From assembly GCA_947652605.1 (NCBI GenBank), contig CANTFG010000006.1, positions 1 to 64,000 on the forward strand: 64,000 nucleotides of DNA, written 5' to 3'. Positions 1 to 10,601 of this stretch are shown here, in pieces (position 1 is the first letter of the stretch; each line of letters starts with the position of its first letter). The translations under genes were made by a program, and so were the position numbers. Origin of the DNA: Elmis aenea. Lineage: Eukaryota > Arthropoda > Insecta > Coleoptera > Elmidae. The notes below the pieces were generated by a model, which was given only the letters and a program-made list of their open reading frames with translations, had not been told where the DNA came from and searched no databases.

Positions 1-684
1 AAATAGACGCTCAAGGAACATATGTATTAACTAAAGCACGGTATTTTTAGGAAATTATTAAAAATTAAAACCAGCTCATCGAAAGACATATGCAAAACAA
101 TTGTATTCATGTAAAGAGGCGATGGATAAACTGTTCCTGTGATATACAAATCAATAATTAAAATTGTTTAGAAATAGTCGCTCAAGGAACATATGTATTA
201 ACTAAAGCACGGTATTTTTAGGAAATTATTAAAAATTAAAACCAGCTCATTGAAAGACATATGCAAAACAATTGTATTCATGTAAAGATGCGAAGGATAA
301 ACTTGTCCTGTGATATACAAATCAATAATTAAAATTGTTTAAAAATAGTCGCTCAAGGAACATATGTATTAACTAAAGCACGGTATTTTTAGGAAATTAT
401 TAAAAATTAAAACCAGCTCATTGAAAGACATATGCAAAACAATTGTATTCATGTAAAGAGGCGATGGATAAACTGTTCCTGTGATATACAAATCAATAAT
501 TAAAATTGTTTCAAAATAGTCGCTCAAGGAACATATGTATTAACTAAAGCACGGTATTTTTAGGAAATTATTAAAAATTAAAACCAGCTCATTGAAAGAC
601 ATATGCAAAACAATTGTATTCATGTAAAGAGGCGATGGATAAACTGTTCCTGTGATATACAAATCAATAATTAAAATTGTTTAG
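1..684 (+). repeat. Four-monomer block, copy 1 (offset 2050)
   Basis: Four successive monomers: AGACGC/TCATCG type; GATGCG with CTTGTCC ending TTAA; one ending TTCA; one ending TTAG. The same order returns at 2051-2734. The spacing is 2050 rather than 2052 because monomer 1711-1879 is 2 bp short. The array then differs: the next monomer has GTTTCTG here and GTTCCTG at the later copy. Confidence 0.85.
514..684 (+). repeat. Reference monomer of the satellite
   Basis: This copy carries the commonest base at each variable site, so it serves as the coordinate system used in all entries (position 1 = first A of AAATAG). It has 21 C and 27 G. CATATG (NdeI) occurs at unit positions 19-24 and 87-92 and CAATTG (MfeI) at 98-103. 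An A/T-tract-rich stretch covers about 43-70. CpG occurs at 8-9, 39-40 and 120-121, with a fourth at 170-171 in TTCG-type monomers. Main variable sites are 28 (T, G or A), 40 (G or T in GCACGG/GCACTG), 49-55 (TAGGAAATT, TAAGACATT, TAGAAAATT), 79-80 (CATTG, CTTTG), 117-120 (GAGGCG, GATGCG, GAAGCG, AAAGGCG), 134-137 (GTTCC, GTTTC, GATCC, TTGTCC) and 170-171 (AG, CG, CA, AA, GG). Confidence 0.95.
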
Positions 685-1534
685 AAATAGTCGCTCAAGG
701 AACATATGTATTAACTAAAGCACGGTATTTTTAGGAAATTATTAAAAATTAAAACCAGCTCATTGAAAGACATATGCAAAACAATTGTATTCATGTAAAG
801 AGGCGATGGATAAACTGTTTCTGTGATATACAAATCAATAATTAAAATTGTTTAGAAATAGTCGCTCAAGGAACATATGTATTAACTAAAGCACGGTATT
901 TTTAGGAAATTATTAAAAATTAAAACCAGCTCTTTGAAAGACATATGCAAAACAATTGTATTCATGTAAAGAGGCGATGGATAAACTGTTTCTGTGATAT
1001 ACAAATCAATAATTAAAATTGTTCAGAAATAGTCGCTCAAGGAACATATGTATTAACTAAAGCACGGTATTTTTAGGAAATTATTAAAAATTAAAACCAG
1101 CTCATTGAAAGACATATGCAAAACAATTGTATTCATGTAAAGAGGCGATGGATAAACTGTTTCTGTGATATACAAATCAATAATTAAAATTGTTTAGAAA
1201 TAGTCGCTCAAGGAACATATGTATTAACTAAAGCACGGTATTTTTAGGAAATTATTAAAAATTAAAACCAGCTCTTTGAAAGACATATGCAAAACAATTG
1301 TATTCATGTAAAGAGGCGATGGATAAACTGTTTCTGTGATATACAAATCAATAATTAAAATTGTTCAGAAATAGTCGCTCAAGGAACATATGTATTAACT
1401 AAAGCACGGTATTTTTAGGAAATTATTAAAAATTAAAACCAGCTCATTGAAAGACATATGCAAAACAATTGTATTCATGTAAAGAGGCGATGGATAAACT
1501 GTTCCTGTGATATACAAATCAATAATTAAAATTG

Positions 1535-1551
1535 TTTCGAAATAGTCGCTC
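1535..1551 (+). other. CENP-B-box-like motif (first TTCG-type copy)
   Basis: Across the monomer junction the sequence reads TTTCGAAATAGTCGCTC. Against the mammalian CENP-B box NTTCGNNNNANNCGGGN it matches TTCG, the central A and CG, that is 7 of the 9 fixed bases; the final GG is CT. The same 17-mer recurs at every junction ending TTCG, while AG-type junctions lose the CG. Known: the box binds CENP-B in mammals. Inference: a related pogo-type protein might bind here. By my estimate, matches of 7 of 9 or better arise by chance about 0.4-0.5 times per 171 bp on two strands at even base composition, so this is only suggestive. Confidence 0.25.
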
Positions 1552-2221
1552 AAGGAACATATGTTTTAACTAAAGCACGGTATTTTTAGGAAATTATTAA
1601 AAATTAAAACCAGCTCATTGAAAGACATATGCAAAACAATTTTTTTCATGTAAAGATGCGAAGGATAAACTGTTCCTGTGATATACAAATCAATAATTAA
1701 AATTGTTTCGAAATAGTCGCTCAAGGAACATATGTATTAACTAAAGCACGGTATTTTTAGGAAATTATTAAAAATTAAAACCAGCTCATTGAAAGACATA
1801 TGCAAAAATTTTTTTCATGTAAAGATGCGAAGGATAAACTGTTCCTGTAATATACAAATCAATAATTAAAATTGTTTCGAAATAGTCGCTCAAGGAACAT
1901 ATTTATTAACTAAAGCACGGTATTTTTAGGAAACTATTAAAAATTAAAACCAGCTCATTGAAAGACATATGCAAAACAATTGCATTCATGTAAAGAGGCG
2001 ATGGATAAACTGTTCCTGTGATATACAAATCAATAATTAAAATTGTTTAGAAATAGACGCTCAAGGAACATATGTATTAACTAAAGCACGGTATTTTTAG
2101 GAAATTATTAAAAATTAAAACCAGCTCATCGAAAGACATATGCAAAACAATTGTATTCATGTAAAGAGGCGATGGATAAACTGTTCCTGTGATATACAAA
2201 TCAATAATTAAAATTGTTTAG
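1540..2221 (+). repeat. T-run signature block, copy 1
   Basis: Four monomers with a distinctive linked series: ATGTTTTAAC plus ATTTTTTTCATG and GATGCG; a second T-run monomer (here 169 bp); one with CATATTTATTAAC and GCATTC; then the AGACGC/TCATCG monomer. The T-run replaces GTATT and destroys the CAATTG site. The series recurs at 5471-6154, 13850-14533 and, without its first member, 22061-22573. It is not seen in this form to the right of 22.6 kb. Confidence 0.85.
1711..1879 (+). repeat. Length-variant monomer, 169 bp
   Basis: Two bases are missing near 1806 (GCAAAAATTTTTTTC instead of GCAAAACAATTTTTTTC). The related T-run units at 5642 and 14021 are full length, so the loss is private to this copy. 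Confidence 0.9.
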
Positions 2222-2734
2222 AAATAGTCGCTCAAGGAACATATGTATTAACTAAAGCACGGTATTTTTAGGAAATTATTAAAAATTAAAACCAGCTCAT
2301 TGAAAGACATATGCAAAACAATTGTATTCATGTAAAGATGCGAAGGATAAACTTGTCCTGTGATATACAAATCAATAATTAAAATTGTTTAAAAATAGTC
2401 GCTCAAGGAACATATGTATTAACTAAAGCACGGTATTTTTAGGAAATTATTAAAAATTAAAACCAGCTCATTGAAAGACATATGCAAAACAATTGTATTC
2501 ATGTAAAGAGGCGATGGATAAACTGTTCCTGTGATATACAAATCAATAATTAAAATTGTTTCAAAATAGTCGCTCAAGGAACATATGTATTAACTAAAGC
2601 ACGGTATTTTTAGGAAATTATTAAAAATTAAAACCAGCTCATTGAAAGACATATGCAAAACAATTGTATTCATGTAAAGAGGCGATGGATAAACTGTTCC
2701 TGTGATATACAAATCAATAATTAAAATTGTTTAG
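2051..2734 (+). repeat. Four-monomer block, copy 2 (offset 2050)
   Basis: Repeats the variant order of 1-684: AGACGC with TCATCG, then GATGCG/CTTGTCC/TTAA, TTCA, TTAG. It is followed by a monomer with the rearranged CATATATGTTAAC, which copy 1 lacks. Together the two show that blocks of several monomers, not single ones, are the unit of duplication. Confidence 0.85.
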
Positions 2735-4102
2735 AAATAGTCGCTCAAGGAACATATATGTTAACTAAAGCACGGTATTTTTAGGAAATTATTAAAAATT
2801 AAAACCAGCTCATTGAAAGACATATGCAAAACAATTGTATTCATGTAAAGAGGCGATGGATAAACTGTTCCTGTGATATACAAATCAATAATTAAAATTG
2901 TTTCGAAATAGTCGCTCAAGGAACATATGTATTAACTAAAGCACGGTATTTTTAAGAAATTATTAAAAATTAAAACCAGCTCATTGAAAGACATATGCAA
3001 AACAATTGTATTCATGTAAAGAGGCGATGGATAAACTGTTCCTGTGATATACAAATCAATAATTAAAATTGTTTCGAAATAGTCGCTCAAGGAACATATG
3101 TATTAACTAAAGCACGGTATTTTTAGGAAATTATTAAAAATTAAAACCAGCTCATTGAAAGACATATGCAAAACAATTGTATTCATGTAAAGAGGCGATG
3201 GATAAACTGTTCCTGTGATATACAAATCAATAATTAAAATTGTTTAGAAATAGTCGCTCAAGGAACATATGTATTAACTAAAGCACGGTATTTTTAGGAA
3301 ATTATTAAAAATTAAAACCAGCTCATTGAAAGACATATGCAAAACAATTGTATTCATGTAAAGAGGCGATGGATAAACTGTTCCTGTGATATACAAATCA
3401 ATAATTAAAATTGTTTCGAAATAGTCGCTCAAGGAACATATGTATTAACTAAAGCACGGTATTTTTAGGAAATTATTAAAAATTAAAACCAGTTCATTGA
3501 AAGACATATGCAAAACAATTGTATTCATGTAAAGAGGCGATGGATAAACTGATCCTGTGATATACAAATCAATAATTAAAATTGTTTCGAAATAGTCGCT
3601 CAAGGAACATATGTATTAACTAAAGCACGGTATTTTTAGGAAATAATTAAAAATTAAAACCAGCTCATTGAAAGACATATGCAAAACAATTGTATTCATG
3701 TAAAGAGGCGATGGATAAACTGTTCCTGTGATATACAAATCAATAATTAAAATTGTTTAGAAATAGTCGCTCAAGGAACATATGTATTAACTAAAGCACG
3801 GTATTTTTAAGACATTATTAAAAATTAAAACCAGCTCATTGAAAGACATATGCAAAACAATTGTATTCATGTAAAAAGGCGATGGATAAACTGTTCCTGT
3901 GATATACAAATCAATAATTAAAATTGTTTAGAAATAGTCGCTCAAGGAACATATGTATTAACTAAAGCACGGTATATTTAGGAAATTATTAAAAATTAAA
4001 ACCAGCTCATTGAAAGACATATGCAAAACAATTGTATTCATGTAAAGAGGCGATGGATAAACTGTTCCTGTGATATACAAATCAATAATTAAAATTGTTT
4101 AG
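2222..4102 (+). repeat. 11-monomer block, copy 1 (offset 5644)
   Basis: Eleven monomers (1881 bp): CTTGTCC/TTAA, TTCA, TTAG, CATATATG type, TTTTTAAGAAAT, two ordinary units, GATCCTG, GAAATAATT, TAAGACATT with TGTAAAAAGG, and GTATATTTAGG. The same order appears at 7866-9746. The offset is 33 x 171 + 1; the extra base is the inserted C near 7591. The next monomer has CCAGCTTATT in both places, but TGTAAAGAGG here and TGTAAAAAGG in copy 2. Confidence 0.8.
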
Positions 4103-4444
4103 AAATAGTCGCTCAAGGAACATATGTATTAACTAAAGCACGGTATTTTTAGGAAATTATTAAAAATTAAAACCAGCTTATTGAAAGACATATGCAAAAC
4201 AATTGTATTCATGTAAAGAGGCGATGGATAAACTGTTCCTGTGATATACAAATCAATAATTAAAATTGTTTAGAAAAAGTCGCTCAAGGAACATATGTAT
4301 TAACTAAAGCACGGTATTGTTAGGAAATTATTAAAAATTAAAACCAGCTCATTGAAAGACATATGCAAAACAATTGTATTCATGTAAAGAGGCGATGGAT
4401 AAACTGATCCTGTTATATACAAATCAATAATTAAAATTGTTTAG

Positions 4445-7009
4445 AAATAGTCGCTCAAGGAACATATGTATTAACTAAAGCACGGTATTTTTAGGAAATT
4501 ATTAAAAATTAAAACCAGCTCATTGAAAGACATATGCAAAACAATTGTATTCATGTAAAGAGGCGATGGATAAACTGTTTCTGTGATATACAAATCAATA
4601 ATTAAAATTGTTTCGAAATAGTCGCTCAAGGAACATATGTATGAACTAAAGCACGGTATTTTTTGGAAATCATTAAAAATTAAAACCAGCTCATTGAAAG
4701 ACATATGCAAAACAATTGTATTCATGTAAAGAGGCGATGGATAAACTGTTCCAGTGATATACAAATCAATAATTGAAATTGTTTCGAAATAGTCGCTTAA
4801 GGAACATATGTATTAACTAAAGCACGGTATTTTTAGAAAATTATTAAAAATTAAAACCAGCTCTTTGAAAGACATATGCAAAACAATTGTATTCATGTAA
4901 AGAGGCGATGGATAAACTGTTCCTGTGATATACAAATCAATAATTAAAATTGTTTAGAAATAGTCGCTCAAGGAACATATGTATTAACTAAAGCACGGTA
5001 TTTTTAGGAAATTATTAAAAATTAAAACCAGCTCATTGAAAGACATATGCAAAACAATTGTATTCATGTAAAGAGGCGATGGATAAACTGTTTCTGTGAT
5101 ATACAAATCAATAATTAAAATTGTTTAGAAATAGTCGCTCAAGGAACATATGTATTAACTAAAGCACGGTATTTTTAGGAAATTATTAAAAATTAAAACC
5201 AGCTCATTGAAAGACATATGCAAAACAATTGTATTCATGTAAAGAGGCGATGGATAAACTGTTTCTGTGATATACAAATCAATAATTGAAATTGTTTCGA
5301 AATAGTCGCTTAAGGAACATATGTATTAACTAAAGCACGGTATTTTTAGGAAATTATTAAAAATTAAAACCAGCTCATTGAAAGACATATGCAAAACAAT
5401 TGTATTCATGTAAAGAGGCGATGGATAAACTGTTTCTGTGATATACAAATCAATAATTAAAATTGTTTCGAAATAGTCGCTCAAGGAACATATGTTTTAA
5501 CTAAAGCACGGTATTTTTAGGAAATTATTAAAAATTAAAACCAACTCATTGAAAGACATATGCAAAACAATTTTTTTCATGTAAAGATGCGATGGATAAA
5601 CTGTTCCTGTGATATACAAATCAATAATTAAAATTGTTTCGAAATAGTCGCTCAAGGAACATATGTATTAACTAAAGCACGGTATTTTTAGGAAATTATT
5701 AAAAATTAAAACCAGCTCATTGAAAGACATATGCAAAACAATTTTTTTCATGTAAAGATGCGAAGGATAAACTGTTCCTGTGATATACAAATCAATAATT
5801 AAAATTGTTTCGAAATAGTCGCTCAAGGAACATATTTATTAACTAAAGCACGGTATTTTTAGGAAATTATTAAAAATTAAAACCAGCTCATTGAAAGACA
5901 TATGCGAAACAATTGCATTCATGTAAAGAGGCGATGGATAAACTGTTCCTGTGATATACAAATCAATAATTAAAATTGTTTAGAAATAGACGCTCAAGGA
6001 ACATATGTATTAACTAAAGCACGGTATTTTTAGGAAATTATTAAAAATTAAAACCAGCTCATCGAAAGACATATGCAAAACAATTGTATTCATGTAAAGA
6101 GGCGATGGATAAACTGTTCCTGTGATATACAAATCAATAATTAAAATTGTTTAGAAATAGTCGCTCAAGGAACATATTTATTAACTAAAGCACGGTATTT
6201 TTAGGAAATTATTAAAAATTAAAACCAGCTCATTGAAAGACATATGCAAAACAATTGTATTCATGTAAAGAGGCGATGGATAAACTGTTCCTGTGATATA
6301 CAAATCAATAATTAAAATTGTTTCGAAATAGTCGCTCAAGGAACATATGTATTAACTAAAGCACGGTATTTTTAGAAAATTATTAAAAATTAAAACCAGC
6401 TCATTGAAAGACATATGCAAAACAATTGTATTCATGTAAAGATGCGAAGGATAAACTTGTCCTGTGATATACAAATCAATAATTAAAATTGTTTAAAAAT
6501 AGTCGCTCAAGGAACATATGTATTAACTAAAGCACGGTATTTTTAGGAAATTATTAAAAATTAAAACCAGCTCATTGAAAGACATATGCAAAACAATTGT
6601 ATTCATGTAAAGAGGCGATGGATAAACTGTTCCTGTGATATACAAATCAATAATTAAAATTGTTTCAAAATAGTCGCTCAAGGAACATATGTATTAACTA
6701 AAGCACGGTATTTTTAGGAAATTATTAAAAATTAAAACCAGCTCATTGAAAGACATATGCAAAACAATTGTATTCATGTAAAGAGGCGATGGATAAACTG
6801 TTCCTGTGATATACAAATCAATAATTAAAATTGTTTAGAAATAGTCGCTCAAGGAACATATGTATTAACTAAAGCACGGTATTTTTAGGAAATTATTAAA
6901 AATTAAAACCAGCTCATTGAAAGACATATGCAAAACAATTGTATTCATGTAAAGAGGCGATGGATAAACTGTTCCTGTGATATACAAATCAATAATTAAA
7001 ATTGTTTAG
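4445..7009 (+). repeat. 15-monomer block, copy 1
   Basis: Fifteen monomers, opening with the GTTTCTG unit and the ATGAAC/TTTTTTGG/AATCATT unit, then CTTAAGG and CTCTTTG types, the T-run series, the AGACGC unit, a CATATTTATT unit, CTTGTCC/TTAA, TTCA and two TTAG units. The block recurs at 12995-15388 with one monomer fewer. The offset is 8550 at the start and 8379 after the missing unit. Confidence 0.8.
5471..6154 (+). repeat. T-run signature block, copy 2
   Basis: Same order as 1540-2221, with small differences: the first monomer has CCAACTC and GATGCGATGG, and the third has GCGAAAC, a change shared with the copies at 14192 and 22232 but not with the first. The copies at 5471, 13850 and 22061 are therefore more closely related to each other than to the one at 1540. 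Confidence 0.85.
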
Positions 7010-7865
7010 AAATAGTCGCTCAAGGAACATATGTATTAACTAAAGCACGGTATTTTTAGGAGATTATTAAAAATTAAAACCAGCTCATTGAAAGACATAT
7101 GCAAAACAATTGTATTCATGTAAAGAGGCGATGGATAAACTGTTCCTGTGATATACAAATCAATAATTAAAATTGTTTAGAAATAGTCGCTCAAGGAACA
7201 TATGTATTAACTAAAGCACGGTATTTTTAGGAAATTATTAAAAATTAAAACCAGCTCATTGAAAGACATATGCAAAACAATTGTATTCATGTAAAGAGGC
7301 GATGGATAAACTGTTCCTGTGATATACAAATCAATAATTAAAATTGTTTCGAAATAGTCGCTCAAGGAACATATGTATTAACTAAAGCACGGTATTTTTA
7401 GGAAATTATTAAAAATTAAAACCAGCTCATTGAAAGACATATGCAAAACAATTGTATTCATGTAAAGAGGCGATGGATAAACTGTTCCTGTGATATACAA
7501 ATCAATAATTAAAATTGTTTCGAAATAGTCGCTCAAGGAACATATGTATTAACTAAAGCATGGTATTTTTAGGAAATTATTAAAAATTAAAACCCAGCTC
7601 ATTGAAAGACATATGCAAAACAATTGTATTCATGTAAAGAGGCGATGGATAAACTGTTCCTGTGATATACAAATCAATAATTAAAATTGTTTAGAAATAG
7701 TCGCTCAAGGAACATATGTATTAACTAAAGCACGGTATTTTTAGGAAATTATTAAAAATTAAAACCAGCTTATTGAAAGACATATGCAAAACAATTGTAT
7801 TCATGTAAAAAGGCGATGGATAAACTGTTCCTGTGATATACAAATCAATAATTAAAATTGTTTAG
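7010..7865 (+). repeat. Five-monomer stretch with GGAGATT unit and 172-bp unit
   Basis: Ordinary monomers linking two duplicated blocks. The first has TTTTTAGGAGATT, seen again near 16637 and 24507, which ties this stretch to the 14-21 and 22-29 kb blocks. The monomer at 7523 has GCATGG instead of GCACGG, a C-to-T change at a CpG, and an extra C. The last has CCAGCTTATT with TGTAAAAAGG. Confidence 0.75.
7523..7694 (+). repeat. Length-variant monomer, 172 bp
   Basis: An extra C gives AAAACCCAGCTC near 7591. The unit also has GCATGG for GCACGG. Confidence 0.9.
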
Positions 7866-9746
7866 AAATAGTCGCTCAAGGAACATATGTATTAACTAAA
7901 GCACGGTATTTTTAGGAAATTATTAAAAATTAAAACCAGCTCATTGAAAGACATATGCAAAACAATTGTATTCATGTAAAGATGCGAAGGATAAACTTGT
8001 CCTGTGATATACAAATCAATAATTAAAATTGTTTAAAAATAGTCGCTCAAGGAACATATGTATTAACTAAAGCACGGTATTTTTAGGAAATTATTAAAAA
8101 TTAAAACCAGCTCATTAAAAGACATATGCAAAACAATTGTATTCATGTAAAGAGGCGATGGATAAACTGTTCCTGTGATATACAAATCAATAATTAAAAT
8201 TGTTTCAAAATAGTCGCTCAAGGAACATATGTATTAACTAAAGCACGGTATTTTTAGGAAATTATTAAAAATTAAAACCAGCTCATTGAAAGACATATGC
8301 AAAACAATTGTATTCATGTAAAGAGGCGATGGATAAACTGTTCCTGTGATATACAAATCAATAATTAAAATTGTTTAGAAATAGTCGCTCAAGGAACATA
8401 TATATTAACTAAAGCACGGTATTTTTAGGAAATTATTAAAAATTAAAACCAGCTCATTGAAAGACATATGCAAAACAATTGTATTCATGTAAAGAGGCGA
8501 TGGATAAACTGTTCCTGTGATATACAAATCAATAATTAAAATTGTTTCGAAATAGTCGCTCAAGGAACATATGTATTAACTAAAGCACTGTATTTTTAAG
8601 AAATATTTAAAAATTAAAACCAGCTCATTGAAAGACATATGCAAAACAATTGTATTCATGTAAAGAGGCGATGGATAAACTGTTCCTGTGATATACAAAT
8701 CAATAATTAAAATTGTTTCGAAATAGTCGCTCAAGGAACATATGTATTAACTAAAGCACGGTATTTTTAGGAAATTATTAAAAATTAAAACCAGCTCATT
8801 GAAAGACATATGCAAAACAATTGTATTCATGTAAAGAGGCGATGGATAAACTGTTCCTGTGATATACAAATCAATAATTAAAATTGTTTAGAAATAGTCG
8901 CTCAAGGAACATATGTATTAACTAAAGCACGGTATTTTTAGGAAATTATTAAAAATTAAAACCAGCTCATTGAAAGACATATGCAAAACAATTGTATTCA
9001 TGTAAAGAGGCGATGGATAAACTGTTCCTGTGATATACAAATCAATAATTAAAATTGTTTCGAAATAGTCGCTCAAGGAACATATGTATTAACTAAAGCA
9101 CGGTATTTTTAGGAAATTATTAAAAATTAAAACCAGCTCATTGAAAGACATATGCAAAACAATTGTATTCATGTAAAGAGGCGATGGATAAACTGATCCT
9201 GTGATATACAAATCAATAATTAAAATTGTTTCGAAATAGTCGCTCAAGGAACATATGTATTAACTAAAGCACGGTATTTTTAGGAAATAATTAAAAATTA
9301 AAACCAGCTCATTGAAAGACGTATGCAAAACAATTGTATTCATGTAAAGAGGCGATGGATAAACTGTTCCTGTGATATACAAATCAATAATTAAAATTGT
9401 TTAGAAATAGTCGCTCAAGGAACATATGTATTAACTAAAGCACGGTATTTTTAAGACATTATTAAAAATTAAAACCAGCTCATTGAAAGACATATGCAAA
9501 ACAATTGTATTCATGTAAAAAGGCGATGGATAAACTGTTCCTGTGATATACAAATCATAAATTAAAATTGTTTAGAAATAGTCGCTCTAGGAACATATGT
9601 ATTAACTAAAGCACGGTATATTTAGGAAATTATTAAAAATTAAAACCAGCTCATTGAAAGACATATGCAAAACAATTGTATTCATGTAAAGAGGCGATGG
9701 ATAAACTGTTCCTGTGATATACAAATCAATAATTAAAATTGTTTAG
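7866..9746 (+). repeat. 11-monomer block, copy 2 (offset 5644)
   Basis: Follows the order of 2222-4102 with scattered private changes: CATTAAAAG near 8114, CACTG with AAATATTTAAA near 8587-8607, GACGTATG near 9318, AATCATAAATT near 9554 and GCTCTAGG near 9584. Its second half (from 8721) also forms part of the 1881-bp direct tandem, so the two duplications overlap and occurred at different times. Confidence 0.8.
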
Positions 9747-10601
9747 AAATAGTCGCTCAAGGAACATATGTATTAACTAAAGCACGGTATTTTTAGGAAA
9801 TTATTAAAAATTAAAACCAGCTTATTGAAAGACATATGCAAAACAATTGTATTCATGTAAAAAGGCGATGGATAAACTGTTCCTGTGATATACAAATCAA
9901 TAATTAAAATTGTTTAGAAATAGTCGCTCAAGGAACATATGTATTAACTAAAGCACGGTATATTTAGGAAATTATTAAAAATTAAAACCAGCTCATTGAA
10001 AGACATATGCAAAACAATTGTATTCATGTAAAGAGGCGATGGATAAACTGTTCCTGTGATATACAAATCAATAATTAAAATTGTTTAGAAATAGTCGCTC
10101 AAGGAACATATGTATTAACTAAAGCACGGTATTTTTAGGAAATTATTAAAAATTAAAACCAGCTTATTGAAAGACATATGCAAAACAATTGTATTCATGT
10201 AAAGAGGCGATGGATAAACTGTTCCTGTGATATACAAATCAATAATTAAAATTGTTTAGAAATAGTCGCTCAAGGAACATATGTATTAACTAAAGCACGG
10301 TATTGTTAGGAAATTATTAAAAATTAAAACCAGCTCATTGAAAGACATATGCAAAACAATTGTATTCATGTAAAGAGGCGATGGATAAACTGATCCTGTT
10401 ATATACAAATCAATAATTAAAATTGTTTAGAAATAGTCGCTCAAGGAACATATGTATTAACTAAAGCACGGTATTTTTAGGAAATTATTAAAAATTAAAA
10501 CCAGCTCATTGAAAGACATATGCAAAACAATTGTATTCATGTAAAGAGGCGATGGATAAACTGTTCCTGTGATATACAAATCAATAATTAAAATTGTTTC
10601 G
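8721..10601 (+). repeat. 11-monomer direct tandem, copy 1 (1881 bp)
   Basis: This block is immediately followed by a second copy starting at 10602. Shared rare markers, each exactly 1881 bases apart, include GATCCTGTG (9194 and 11075), GACGTATG, AATCATAAATT, GCTCTAGG, two GTATATTTAGG units and GTATTGTTAGG with GATCCTGTTAT. Ten of the eleven monomers correspond. Inside it the pair GTATATTT then CCAGCTTATT is itself doubled (9576-9917 and 9918-10259). Confidence 0.88.

Noticed and set aside
43..70. Phased A-tracts suggesting curved DNA
   Set aside because: A/T tracts at about 44-48, 60-66 and 67-70 are present, but their spacing does not follow a 10-11 bp helical phase well, and no calculation was possible.
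94..169. Inverted repeat AAACAATT / AATTGTTT at unit 95-102 and 162-169
   Set aside because: An 8-bp AT-rich stem with a 59-base loop is expected by chance in sequence of this composition.
1561..2010. T-run (ATTTTTTTCATG) as sequencing error
   Set aside because: The same T-run recurs in the same monomer order at 5.5, 13.9, 16.0, 22.2 and 23.9 kb, so it is an inherited variant.
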